Assembly (NCBI GenBank): GCA_949293385.1
Contig: CASFDQ010000121.1
Location: 1 to 32,736, forward strand
Length of the DNA stretch: 32,736 bases
Origin: an uncultured bacterium
Lineage (GTDB): Bacteria; Bacillota; Clostridia; Oscillospirales; Acutalibacteraceae
Reading direction: 5' to 3'
Shown here piece by piece: positions 24,397-32,736 of this stretch (the first letter of the stretch is position 1; every line of letters starts with the position of its first letter). The position numbers were made by a program, and so were the translations under genes. The notes below the pieces were generated by a model. That model did not search any database. It saw only the letters and a program-made list of their open reading frames with translations, and was not told the DNA's origin.

Positions 24397-27300
24397 TTAG
24401 TTTTTCTTTCGTTTAATAAAGTCAAACAGGCAAACTGCGGCAAGGGCAATAACCGCGACCGCAGATACGGCTATAACCGCTGTCCACGGGAAGGCTTCCT
24501 TTGCCTCCTCCTGAGGCTTCGGCTCGGGAGCAAGGACTTCCTCATCCTTTTCAAGCAGACCGAGGTCACCCGTTTTTCCGACGGGGACGACCTGCAGGGA
24601 ATCGAAATAGAGGCTCTTACCCGCTTCGGTCTCAATAACGAGATAGGGTGCGTTTGCGGTGACCGCCATAGTCACCTTCTGCCACTTACCCTTCTGTATT
24701 TCGGCAATGCTGAATTCCTCGTAGCCCGCCATATCCGAATCGAACTGCGGATGGTTGGCGTGATAGACCTTAAGCTTTGCAGAGGTAAGGCTTTCGTCGT
24801 CGGTAGTGATATAAATTACCACGTCGTAGACCTGACCAACCTCTAAAGCGTTTTTATAGGAAAGAAGGAAACGGGGCGCTTCCGTACCGTCACCTTTTGC
24901 GTGAATGGATTTAAGGCCGCCTTGAACGAGGCTCGGAGTATAGCCCTTAACGCCCGGTCGGAAGCTTTCGACCGAGGAATTATAGTCGTAATTCGGATCG
25001 AGGTCTCCGTCAAAGTCCTCGGTAAAGCCGATAGATATCCACTTTGCGTAAAATACCGTATCAAAATCGGGGAAAAGTCCGTCCTTAACGGGAGTACTGA
25101 AGTTAACCGAATGATACCAACCGTCGAACTTATATCCGTATCTTGTGGGTTTTGGAAGCTCGCTGACCTTAAGCTCGGTATGCTGCGGATAACCGAAAAT
25201 CGACTCGCAGGCGGAGCCTTCCATACTCGCGAAGGATATCTCGACCTTTTTGGGAAGTTGCTTATTACTGTAATTTTCTGCATTTTTAAAGCAACGAAGC
25301 ACGGGCGTTCCGCCGTCGACTATCATCCAGATATTCTTGTAATCGAGCTCGGGCATCACGGTTTTAGCGCCGCTTCCTCTTATCATCATAAGAGCAATGT
25401 TAGTAGCTCCGTTAACGTTTCCTCTGGTACCTCTGTGATATACGTTGGTAAGTTCCATCATAGAAGCGCCTGTTGGATGGCCCGAAAGGGTAATTCCGTC
25501 ATCGGACACGAAGAAGGAATTTTTAACGGTGATAGGCAGACGGGTGTTCCACGCATTTGCGATTATCTGACCGCCGTAGTTTCCGTCAACATAAAGGCGA
25601 CCAGTGAAGTAGCAGTTATCGATATCTACCTTCATACCGCAACCGCCAACAAGTCCGCCTGCGTTATAGCAGGAGATTTTTACAGTATGGTCGGCAAAGC
25701 ACTGACTTATAACGGGAGCAACAAAGTCTTCATCCTTAAAATTCCAACCGACTATTCTTCCGACAAGGGCACCTGCGTAGGATTCCTCGCCGCTTACGGT
25801 TACTGAGGACCGAGTTATGCCGACGCGTCTGATTACGGCACCGCTTGTTATCTGTGGGAAAAGACCTGCGTAAGCAAATTCGGTATTGAAATAGAGTCCG
25901 CTTACGACGTGACCGTTACCGTCAAAATTGCCTGCAAACTCGCTCGTTCCGCCAAACCATTGACGGGCGGTTTTTGTCCAATTCTCAGAGCTTGTGTCGT
26001 TAAGTCGGATGTCCGCACCGAGCTTATAGTATTTACCTGCGGTTGCGGGATCGAGAATCAGTTTTGCGAGCTGTTCGGGGGTTTCAATTATATAAGGCGA
26101 CTCTTTAGTGCCTTCGCCCGAAGCATATTTAGAGGCGAAATAGCCCGACCATACGCCGCCCTTACTGCCTTCATCGAATACCTTAGGTATGAAATCGGAC
26201 GTGAGAAGCTTTTGATGAGGGGTTGAACCGTCAACCGTCATCCATACGTTGTTCCAGTCAAGCTCATCCATTGCGGTACGGGCGGCTTCTCCCGTCATAT
26301 CCTTAAGAGATATTTGCTTGGAGCCGGTAATCCACTCGGTTCCGTAAAGAGCTCCCGCAAGGTTGGGTATTATGGAAAAACGGTAGGCATTAGCTCCCAC
26401 ACTATAGCAGTCGAGAAGCTCCCAATCCTTGCCCCAGATATCGCCGACAAGGGCGTTTGCGCGATCCTTTGCGGTAGCGGTCACCTTACCCGTAAAGTAG
26501 GAGGAATAGAGTTTTAATCCTCTGTTGGTGCCGCCTGCAACGAGGCCTCCCACGGTCTGACCCCTTACCGTTACGGATGAATCGGCCGAACAGCCTACCA
26601 CTCTTGCGTAAAGGCCTGTTTCGGCATCGGTGAGTTTGCCGATCATAGCGCCGGTATATCCGCTTCCGGAAATAAATGAATCTCTTATATGCAGGTTGCA
26701 GACCGATGCCATCACACTGAACTGCGGGAAAAGACCTGCGGCGGTTTTGTCAAATTTATTTTCCTTTTCGTTAAAAGGCGTTGGGGTTTTACCAAGATAC
26801 AGCCCGTAGATTTTAAAGCCCTTACCGTCGAGATTGCCGTAAAATACCTCGCTGTCGGAATCGGTATACCATACGTTTGGTGAGTTCTTCTGCCAGTTTT
26901 TGTCTGAGGTATCGTTGAGGTAGATATCTGCGCCAAGCTCGTAGTAGCGGTTTTTGGTATTTGGGCTTTTAAGGAGATAGCGAAGCTGATCGGCAGTTTC
27001 GATTACAAAGGGATCGTTTTTAGCTCCCTTTCCCGAAGCGTAGGCAGTACGGTCGCCGGTAGGATCCTCTTCCTCCCCTGTTATGGAGGAAAAGACCTTA
27101 AGCTTGGGAGTTGCGCCGTCGACCGTTTCAAAGAAATTATCAAAGTCGAGTTCCGACATTGAGGTCTTGGATTCTTCACCCCTCATAGAGTCGAGGTCGG
27201 AGATATAGGTAAAGCACTCAAACTCCCCTGCCGTGCGCTCGGAGGTATATATATTCTTATAAATACTGCTTAGAGCAGAGCCGTTTTTATAGAGCCAGGA

Positions 27301-28974
27301 GCAGGTATTTTCGTTTCCTGCGTAGTATGGCGCGAAGCCGACACAGTAGGCGTTTTCGATAGTATAGGGGCACTGCCAAGAGGTTCCGATAATACCGTTT
27401 ACCCGCACCTTTGAAGCGCCGCTGAGAGCCGCCTTGCTGTAGCAGTTTTCAATCGTTAAAATGGTCTCGGTTTTCGGCTCGTAAGCGGCATAGCCTAAAA
27501 TTCCGCCTGCGCCGCCGTTATTTGCAGAAACGTAGGCTACCTTTACAGTTTCATCTGCGAAACAGTTGGTAATTTCTTTATAACCGCCTATGGCAGTAGC
27601 GCCAACAATTCCGCCTGCAAAGGTTTGTGCGTTTATTTGAGAAAAACGAACACCGATATTTTTAACGCTTCCCTTTGTAAATACGGGAATAAGTCCCGCC
27701 TTATCTACCGAGGTATCGGAAGCATACCAAATACCGTAAACGATATAGCCGTTTCCGTTTAGGTGTCCGTTAAAGCCTGCGGAGGAAATCCAACTGTTGT
27801 TATCGGTACTACTATACCAATCTGACTTAGTTGTATCGTTTAGATAAATATCGTTTTGAAGAAGGAAATATGCTCCGTCGAGTCCTTGATTCTTTATAGC
27901 GTAGGCAAGCTCGCCTCCGTTATAAATTAAGTAAGGATCGTTTTCGGTTCCGCTTCCCTTTTCGATTTTTTTGGCGACCTTACCGCTCCAGATATCCCCT
28001 TCAGGTTCTTCGGGGGTCGGCAAAAGATCGGTGAATACGCGAAGGACGGGATAGCCTTCGGTTGCGACGAAGCTATCACAGTCGGCAAGAGCCTCCATAG
28101 CTCCGCCAATATCTAAAACGTCTTCGCCCTGCATTTGAGCGGGATCGAGCTTTGTTACGTTATAGCGTGAATTATCGTCCGAAAATACGTTTTCGCAAAG
28201 GATGCTTCCGCTTTTTGAGCTCAGAGAGCTTCCTACAAAGAAGCAGTTGGAAACTGTACGGGAGGAAGCCCAGCTATCGGCTATGAAGCCAAAATAGGTC
28301 GTACCGATAATGGTGGCGAGGCTATAGCAGGAATCGATAGTAAAGTTAGAGCCGCTGTAGGCAAGCATTGCCGCCGCATGGGTTCCCTTTACCGTTACCT
28401 TTTCTCCAACGTAGCAGTTTGAGATCGTTACGGTGTTATTATAGTTTGTTTGAGATATAATTGCCGCCGCTTTACCCTTTGTACCGAAATAGGCATTATC
28501 GATACCAAGGTTTTTAACTACGGTAGGCTGATTTATACGAAGGGCAGGAATAAGGGCGGTTACGCAGTCTTCTTCCTTATTAACGTAAAGTCCGTATACG
28601 GTATGACCGTCGCCGTCGATAGTACCGTAAAAGTTTCCCGCATTATCGGCGGTGTACCAGACGTTGGGGGTATATCCGTCCTCGATAACTCCCGTTGTCC
28701 AGTCGATCTTTTCGGTATCGTTAAGATAGATGTCTGTTGTAAGCTTATAGCTTTTACCGCCGCCGTTTTTAATAACGTAGGCCAGCTCTTCGGCCGAAGA
28801 AATCAGATATATATCGGAGTTTTCGGGATCGGCTACGGGTTCTTTTTCGGTGCCGTCCCAATAGGCTTCGGCGCTTACGGTAATTCCCGCAAAGGGAATA
28901 ATAACCGCCGACAGAATAAGGGTAAGGGATACTAAAAAGGCAATCAGCTTATTAAAACTTTTGATCTTCGTCAT
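24397..28974 (-). CDS. large surface-anchored GLUG-repeat protein
   Basis: This 1525-residue protein has an N-terminal signal peptide (about 1-36, FAGITVSAEA). Four long units of roughly 300 residues follow. Each opens with W-x-G, then GxGTxxDPYxIxxxxxLAY, xDIYLNDT and GNGxxxYGLY, followed by GLUG-like beta-helix turns (GGLVGG, NCYFTG). Next comes one Listeria-Bacteroides (InlB-type) repeat, GYKFDGWYHSVNFSTPVKDG. A jelly-roll-like region follows (FTEDFDGDLDPNYDYNSS to YFDSLQVVPVG) that looks like a carbohydrate-binding module. The tail is an acidic-proline linker, a membrane helix (TAVIAVSAVAVIALAAVCLF) and KRKKN. There is no LPXTG motif. No catalytic domain is recognised. It likely displays binding surface for glycan or adhesion outside the cell. 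It is the last gene of the operon, 13 nt after the GH16 lipoprotein, with AAGGAGG before the start. Confidence 0.88.
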   Translation of the reverse strand: MTKIKSFNKLIAFLVSLTLILSAVIIPFAGITVSAEAYWDGTEKEPVADPENSDIYLISSAEELAYVIKNGGGKSYKLTTDIYLNDTEKIDWTTGVIEDGYTPNVWYTADNAGNFYGTIDGDGHTVYGLYVNKEEDCVTALIPALRINQPTVVKNLGIDNAYFGTKGKAAAIISQTNYNNTVTISNCYVGEKVTVKGTHAAAMLAYSGSNFTIDSCYSLATIIGTTYFGFIADSWASSRTVSNCFFVGSSLSSKSGSILCENVFSDDNSRYNVTKLDPAQMQGEDVLDIGGAMEALADCDSFVATEGYPVLRVFTDLLPTPEEPEGDIWSGKVAKKIEKGSGTENDPYLIYNGGELAYAIKNQGLDGAYFLLQNDIYLNDTTKSDWYSSTDNNSWISSAGFNGHLNGNGYIVYGIWYASDTSVDKAGLIPVFTKGSVKNIGVRFSQINAQTFAGGIVGATAIGGYKEITNCFADETVKVAYVSANNGGAGGILGYAAYEPKTETILTIENCYSKAALSGASKVRVNGIIGTSWQCPYTIENAYCVGFAPYYAGNENTCSWLYKNGSALSSIYKNIYTSERTAGEFECFTYISDLDSMRGEESKTSMSELDFDNFFETVDGATPKLKVFSSITGEEEDPTGDRTAYASGKGAKNDPFVIETADQLRYLLKSPNTKNRYYELGADIYLNDTSDKNWQKNSPNVWYTDSDSEVFYGNLDGKGFKIYGLYLGKTPTPFNEKENKFDKTAAGLFPQFSVMASVCNLHIRDSFISGSGYTGAMIGKLTDAETGLYARVVGCSADSSVTVRGQTVGGLVAGGTNRGLKLYSSYFTGKVTATAKDRANALVGDIWGKDWELLDCYSVGANAYRFSIIPNLAGALYGTEWITGSKQISLKDMTGEAARTAMDELDWNNVWMTVDGSTPHQKLLTSDFIPKVFDEGSKGGVWSGYFASKYASGEGTKESPYIIETPEQLAKLILDPATAGKYYKLGADIRLNDTSSENWTKTARQWFGGTSEFAGNFDGNGHVVSGLYFNTEFAYAGLFPQITSGAVIRRVGITRSSVTVSGEESYAGALVGRIVGWNFKDEDFVAPVISQCFADHTVKISCYNAGGLVGGCGMKVDIDNCYFTGRLYVDGNYGGQIIANAWNTRLPITVKNSFFVSDDGITLSGHPTGASMMELTNVYHRGTRGNVNGATNIALMMIRGSGAKTVMPELDYKNIWMIVDGGTPVLRCFKNAENYSNKQLPKKVEISFASMEGSACESIFGYPQHTELKVSELPKPTRYGYKFDGWYHSVNFSTPVKDGLFPDFDTVFYAKWISIGFTEDFDGDLDPNYDYNSSVESFRPGVKGYTPSLVQGGLKSIHAKGDGTEAPRFLLSYKNALEVGQVYDVVIYITTDDESLTSAKLKVYHANHPQFDSDMAGYEEFSIAEIQKGKWQKVTMAVTANAPYLVIETEAGKSLYFDSLQVVPVGKTGDLGLLEKDEEVLAPEPKPQEEAKEAFPWTAVIAVSAVAVIALAAVCLFDFIKRKKN

Positions 28975-28987
28975 TTTTCTTGCCTCC

Positions 28988-30439
28988 TTATCTTCCTACG
29001 TAGGTTTTTGGGGTTGTGTCGATATAGAGCTTACCGACACCCGGCTTCTGATACACGCGAAGCCAATCGATATAATAACAGAAGGGCATTTTCGAGTGGT
29101 CCTCAACGACGTTTTCGTAGTAGCTCATATCATCGGCAAAGACGTGGTTATTAAACATAAGGAAAAGAGGCTCGTGGAAGCCCTCAATGTCGGAGCATTC
29201 GTCGAAGGACTTGGTTATATCGACGGTTTCATACTTTTCGCCGTCGACAAAGAAGGAATATTCCTTTTCGGTCCACAAAAAGCCGTAGGTATGATACTGC
29301 TGCGAAAGGGTTTTCAAATCGACACCCTTTTCTTCCCAGTTCCAACGAACCGTAGAACCGTCGGAATAAGAATTTTTATCCGTTCCGTGAATTTCGGAAT
29401 AGTTATAAATACCTGTGTTATAGTGACGGTGAATGGTAGGCTCAAGAGACGTTTCGCTTCCGAAGACCTCGAAAATATCGACCTCTACGCCGTATTTGGC
29501 ATTTGCGGCCTTTTCGGGGTCGTAGGCAACTCCGCCAACCTTATTTTTACCGCCGTTCGCGCCGATCTGAAGTCCCCAGAAGGAAGGCCAGCTTCCCTTC
29601 TCAAAGGGCACGCGGGCTCTTATCTCGGCATAACCGTAGACGTAGTTCATCTTATATTTCGTAACTACCGAATAGGGAGATTTATAGAGGGTTCCCTCAC
29701 GCAGAGGGTTAAAGGTATTTATTCCGTGAAGCTTGAGCCTGCCGTCGGCAACGTCGACCACGTCCTTTTCCCAGGATATTTCAAGCTTTGTACTTCCCGA
29801 CATTCTTTCCTCGAAATCCCACTTGGTAAAATCAAGGTCGTTCCCTTCAAACTCGTCGCCCCAGACATAGTTATAGCCGTCTAAAACGGTAGCTTTAAAA
29901 TCGGTTTTAAGGGCAAAGGTTATCGCCTCGCCTTTTTTGGGAGCGAGTCGGACAAATTTATTAACGGCGGAATTAAGGGTTACGTCGTGGCCTGCGTCAA
30001 AAACAAGCTTTTTTCCCTTTAGAGAAACCTTTATATCCGAGTCGAATATATCTTTTGCGCTCTCGGCGCGGTTGGTCTTACCGACAAGAATTTCCCGTTC
30101 CTGCTCAGAGGCGGTATCGGCCGTAACGGTGAGATTGATTTTATGTTCTTTAGAAAAATAGTCGACAAGAATCTCTGCAGAGGCCTTCGCAGCGGTATTT
30201 CCTTTAGGATATACCACCTTATAGCCCTCAGGGCCCTCCCAAACGGCGGTCTCATAGTCGAAATCTCCGTCGGTATCGACGAAAGGCTCGGCTGCCTCGG
30301 GCTTTTCGGCGGGGTCGCGGTAGGTTTTATTTTCCTCGGGGTCGTTAGGCGCAGAAACGGTCTCCTGCGGCTTTGAACCGCAACCGATAAGACCTACCGA
30401 CAAGACGGCTGCAAGAATAAGACAAACTATTCTTTTCAT
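28988..30439 (-). CDS. GH16 family lipoprotein (beta-glucanase/laminarinase-like)
   Basis: A lipobox ending at Cys20 (VGLIGC) marks a membrane-anchored extracellular lipoprotein of 483 residues. Residues about 50-190 form a small alpha/beta domain (VVYPKGNTAAKASAEILVDY) like those found before many glycosidase barrels. The GH16 domain starts at NYVWGDEFEGNDLDFTKW and includes YGYAEIRARVPFEKGSWPSF. Its catalytic motif ExDxxE appears as EVDIFE, and the end is YYIDWLRVYQKPG. All three acidic residues are present, so it should be active. Family members cut internal beta-1,3 or beta-1,3-1,4 glucans, agarose, porphyran or xyloglucan, and the substrate cannot be told by eye. It lies 12 nt after the GH42-like gene and 13 nt before the GLUG-repeat gene. 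Confidence 0.92.
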   Translation of the reverse strand: MKRIVCLILAAVLSVGLIGCGSKPQETVSAPNDPEENKTYRDPAEKPEAAEPFVDTDGDFDYETAVWEGPEGYKVVYPKGNTAAKASAEILVDYFSKEHKINLTVTADTASEQEREILVGKTNRAESAKDIFDSDIKVSLKGKKLVFDAGHDVTLNSAVNKFVRLAPKKGEAITFALKTDFKATVLDGYNYVWGDEFEGNDLDFTKWDFEERMSGSTKLEISWEKDVVDVADGRLKLHGINTFNPLREGTLYKSPYSVVTKYKMNYVYGYAEIRARVPFEKGSWPSFWGLQIGANGGKNKVGGVAYDPEKAANAKYGVEVDIFEVFGSETSLEPTIHRHYNTGIYNYSEIHGTDKNSYSDGSTVRWNWEEKGVDLKTLSQQYHTYGFLWTEKEYSFFVDGEKYETVDITKSFDECSDIEGFHEPLFLMFNNHVFADDMSYYENVVEDHSKMPFCYYIDWLRVYQKPGVGKLYIDTTPKTYVGR

Positions 30440-30451
30440 AAAGATACCTCA

Positions 30452-32230
30452 TTAAGTATTTTTAAGGGTGAAGATAAGGGTTTCGTGTTTTTTCATATCG
30501 AGGACGATCTTGTCCGAAACAAAGGGCTTTGCGTTCGAGCAAACGTTTTTGACGAGCGCTTTTTTAGGAAGTTTGATCTCCTTCCTGCCCTCTGTGGAAG
30601 AGTGAACCGACAACAGACTGTTTCCAAAGCAGATCACGTCGTCAGAGTCGCAGAAAACGTGGGCGCCGGCTTGTTTTGCGAAATCGCGAAGCTCATCGGG
30701 GGTAAATTCCCATTTTTCCATACTACTGCAAAGCATCAGGATACCCGCCTGCTTACAAAGCGATTTGGCTTCCTCCAGCTCGGCTGAGGATATTACAGTC
30801 GGGAAAATTATTGCCTTATAGTCCTTAAAGCGGGCTTTAAAATCGTCGAGAAGATATAAATCGAAGGCAAGTCCGCTGTTACCGAGGTCGTTTCTGATAT
30901 CACACTGACTACGGCTGGAACGATGGCCCATTCCCTGATATTGATATATCTTTCCGTCGACGAAAACGGCTATATCGGGCTTAACGTCATATTGTGTGTA
31001 ATCGTGCTTCTCAAAAAGCTTTTTGCAACGCTTTGCTTCGGCCATGTAACGGGGGTGATCGTACCAGCCGCCCCACATATCAAACCACCAGAGGCTGTTT
31101 CCGCGGGTTATCTGATGAGCATATGCCTTTCTCATTGCGGCAACAGAGCCGTTAACCGTTTTAGGTCCTTTCCAGATATCGCCGTAATAGCTGTTAGTTT
31201 TATCGGCGCCGGGACGGCAGTTGTTGATAAAATCGGAAAGGGAGGTTCTTATATCACACTCTGAAAAATAAATTTTACCGTGTTCACGGAGGGAGGCAAA
31301 GGGCAGACCGTCTCCCCAATCGATGCCAAGAGCACGGGTTTTGTAATAAGAGTTGGGCGAACTGAAAAAGTCGAGATAGGGGCAGTCGATAATATGGTGA
31401 AGGGCAACGTCGCCGGGGAGAGGACTGCAAAGCTCGGTTATGTATCCGTAGAAGGTTCCGACCGTCTTTTCAAAATTGGTTGCCTCCTTAACGGTTTTAG
31501 CGAAATGAGCAATGCTGTCGGCAACGGCGGTATTACTGAATTCAAGATAGCGAATTAAAAGCTTGTCCTCAATTTTGCCCTCTACGTCAAGATTATTTAA
31601 ATCGGGAAGTTCGCGGGGAAGGTCTTCGTCGGGGTATTTTTCATCCAAAAAACGGAAAAAGTATTTCTTTGCGTTTTCGCAAACTCCGCCTTTTCTGTGG
31701 TAATGGAACCATTCTTCTGTATCGCCGTCGGCAAGATGATATCCGATGATATTTTCGGCGTAGCTTGAGTTTTCAACGTGATCTATGAGAGCCCTAAGAA
31801 ATATATCGCCCTGCCTGCGGAAGGCATCGGAAAAGAGCATTTCTCTTTTTTCATCATGGGGCGCAACGATTATTTCGTCAGGATTTTGCTCACACCACCA
31901 TTTGGGCATTGTCATAAACACGCGGGGAAAAATCCAGGCGTTGGGATTCACGCGAAGAACTTTATTGACCGCCTCGTCTACTATCGAAAAATCCGGCTCG
32001 TTTTCCTTATCGAAAATACCTCTTTCATAGGGAGTAAAGGCGGTCTTTGCATTGAGAGCACGTGAAGCAAAGGCGAAGGTCACGGAATAAAGATCGTAGC
32101 CCGCCTTTGTGAAATCTTCGTAGTGATTCCGCTCATCAAAATATGTAGTATAGGCGCAGGAAGGAACCATTTCATCGTTTATAAAGAGTCTTACAGTACC
32201 GTTGATTTTCTTTACATAACTTTTTGCCAT
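30452..32230 (-). CDS. GH42-like (clan GH-A) glycoside hydrolase, intracellular
   Basis: This 592-residue protein resembles GH42-type beta-galactosidases or related clan GH-A enzymes. A TIM barrel opens with RLFINDEMVPSCAYTTY. The strand-4 region is IIGYHLADGDTEEW, with Glu172/Glu173 as acid/base candidates. The strand-7 candidate nucleophile is Glu324 in YFSECDIRTS. The barrel end is WWFDMWGGWYDHP. A Rossmann-like trimer-type domain follows (PDIAVFVDGKIY to AIIFPTVISSAEL) and then a short beta domain. There is no signal peptide. It is the first gene of the three-gene operon and would trim sugars imported after the GH16 lipoprotein has cut the polymer. The GH42 family itself is less sure than the clan. 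The ribosome binding site is modest (AGGGTG). Confidence 0.78.
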   Translation of the reverse strand: MAKSYVKKINGTVRLFINDEMVPSCAYTTYFDERNHYEDFTKAGYDLYSVTFAFASRALNAKTAFTPYERGIFDKENEPDFSIVDEAVNKVLRVNPNAWIFPRVFMTMPKWWCEQNPDEIIVAPHDEKREMLFSDAFRRQGDIFLRALIDHVENSSYAENIIGYHLADGDTEEWFHYHRKGGVCENAKKYFFRFLDEKYPDEDLPRELPDLNNLDVEGKIEDKLLIRYLEFSNTAVADSIAHFAKTVKEATNFEKTVGTFYGYITELCSPLPGDVALHHIIDCPYLDFFSSPNSYYKTRALGIDWGDGLPFASLREHGKIYFSECDIRTSLSDFINNCRPGADKTNSYYGDIWKGPKTVNGSVAAMRKAYAHQITRGNSLWWFDMWGGWYDHPRYMAEAKRCKKLFEKHDYTQYDVKPDIAVFVDGKIYQYQGMGHRSSRSQCDIRNDLGNSGLAFDLYLLDDFKARFKDYKAIIFPTVISSAELEEAKSLCKQAGILMLCSSMEKWEFTPDELRDFAKQAGAHVFCDSDDVICFGNSLLSVHSSTEGRKEIKLPKKALVKNVCSNAKPFVSDKIVLDMKKHETLIFTLKNT

Positions 32231-32264
32231 TACTTTTCACCCTAAAAGAAGATTTTATAATTTT

Positions 32265-32293
32265 ATTTTATTCGAAAAAAGCCACAATTTCAA
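32265..32293 (-). promoter_or_regulatory. promoter of the glycan operon
   Basis: On the minus strand TTGAAA (32293-32288), 17 bp, TAAAAT (32270-32265), about 35 bp before the GH42-like start codon. Confidence 0.62.
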
Positions 32294-32294
32294 C

Positions 32295-32347
32295 CTACAA
32301 TATGCAGAATGTATAAAAACCATAGAATTAAACTCTACAATCTGTAG
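32295..32347. promoter_or_regulatory. paired palindromes upstream of the operon promoter (candidate operators)
   Basis: CTACAATCTGTAG (32335-32347) is a palindrome of CTACA and TGTAG around a 3-nt centre. CTACAATATGCAG (32295-32307) is a one-mismatch version exactly 40 bp away, touching the -35. They look like two sites for one transcription factor on the same face of the helix. Confidence 0.5.
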
Positions 32348-32474
32348 ATAAATAATTCGTTCCATTTTTATTATATAGATTAAAAACAACTAAATCAATG
32401 CATTATATTTATTTTTTAGTATTAAATTGAACTAAAATTTCATAATGTTATGGTATTAAAAAAGGATGTATCCG

Positions 32475-32512
32475 AACGGAGGCACTTCGTAAAGAAGTAG
32501 TCTCCGTTTTCT
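32475..32512 (+). terminator. terminator-like two-part hairpin
   Basis: AACGGAG (32475-32481) pairs with CTCCGTT (32502-32508), and ACTTC with GAAGT inside it. TTTTCTAT follows on the + strand. There is no + strand gene upstream in the window, so it may end a small RNA or be part of a repeat element. Confidence 0.5.
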
Positions 32513-32525
32513 ATATAAAGAAAAA

Positions 32526-32554
32526 ATGACACTTTCAGTTAGTGAAAGTGTCAT
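32526..32554. repeat. perfect 12-bp inverted repeat
   Basis: ATGACACTTTCA (32526-32537) and TGAAAGTGTCAT (32543-32554) are perfect inverted copies with a 5-nt loop. It could be an element end, a protein-binding palindrome or an RNA hairpin. The run 32348-32474 before it is AT-rich with nothing else I recognise. Confidence 0.75.
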
Positions 32555-32589
32555 AGTGGGTTACATACTTTGAGAAAGGTAAATACTCG

Positions 32590-32736
32590 CCGAAAAACAG
32601 CGTTTCTTTTTCGGATGGTAAAGTGATATTGCAAACTGCCGTTTGCAGTGATATTTTTGCCCAAAGGCAAAAGTGATATTGAAACCTTACGGTTTCAGTG
32701 ATATTATATTCGCCTTTAAAACTGCCCGAAGGGCAA
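32590..32736. repeat. hairpin array with GTGATATT spacer, 25-bp period
   Basis: GTGATATT begins at 32623, 32648, 32673 and 32698, exactly 25 bp apart. Between successive copies lies a 16-nt hairpin with a 6-bp stem and 4-nt loop, then A. The stems differ in sequence but are all perfectly paired: GCAAAC/GTTTGC, TTTGCC/GGCAAA, GAAACC/GGTTTC. A related hairpin TGCCC/GGGCA (32723-32735) follows the last copy. An 8-bp CCGAAAAA/TTTTTCGG hairpin (32590-32614) precedes the first. The array reaches the window edge and probably continues. There is no coding frame. Confidence 0.85.

Noticed and set aside
24288-24449. Longer N-terminus for the GH20-like protein
   Set aside because: It would run through the upstream operon terminator and this gene's own promoter. 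The ATG at 24287 has a perfect AGGAGG.
32623-32736. CRISPR array
   Set aside because: The repeated part is only 8 bp and each insert is a perfect short hairpin. There are no cas genes.

Overview
The window looks like a chromosomal segment from an uncultured anaerobic Clostridia bacterium (Bacillota, gut Oscillospiraceae/Eubacteriales-like). This is inferred from the gene families and strong AGGAGG-type ribosome binding sites. It is also supported by a ZTP riboswitch and a T-box leader, and by a clostridial style of secreted glycan-degrading proteins. I could run no database search, so taxonomy and names rest on motif recognition.

Layout. Positions 1-134 are the 3' end (domains V and VI) of a group II intron on the + strand. 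Positions 171-10766 (minus strand) are a compact purine operon transcribed purE-purF-purM-purN-purO-purH(AICAR transformylase only)-purD-purL. It starts from a promoter near 10917-10945 and passes a ZTP riboswitch/terminator at 10789-10910. Divergent from it, 11061-12089 (+) is a DAHP synthase of aromatic amino acid synthesis. Next, 12108-14193 (+) is a broken pair: the 5' part of a GH28-like pectinase fused out of frame to the 3' part of a DUF4838-type protein. From 14312 to 18020 (minus) lies one 3.7-kb gene for a secreted protein (signal peptide, GLUG-like repeats, dockerin-like module, two NodB deacetylase domains), broken by two one-base frameshifts. Housekeeping genes follow on the minus strand: ridA, ilvA behind an isoleucine-type T-box, and serA. 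Positions 21719-22821 hold a collapsed dgoK / sialidase / eda operon. Positions 22911-24287 encode an intracellular GH20-like enzyme. Positions 24397-32230 form a three-gene glycan operon (GH42-like enzyme, GH16 lipoprotein, 1525-residue wall or membrane-anchored GLUG-repeat protein). The last 500 bases are non-coding and rich in hairpins, including a strict 25-bp-period hairpin array that runs toward the window edge.

How the genes work together. The pur operon supplies most of the route from PRPP to IMP. purB, purC and purK are not here, and the last two steps use an archaeal-type PurO plus a stand-alone transformylase instead of bifunctional PurH. ZTP accumulation (folate shortage) should turn the operon on through the riboswitch. 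IlvA, SerA and RidA fit together as amino acid synthesis plus clean-up of the enamine/imine released by threonine deaminase. The accessory part of the window is devoted to plant or host glycan use, and all of the visible gene decay is confined to it.
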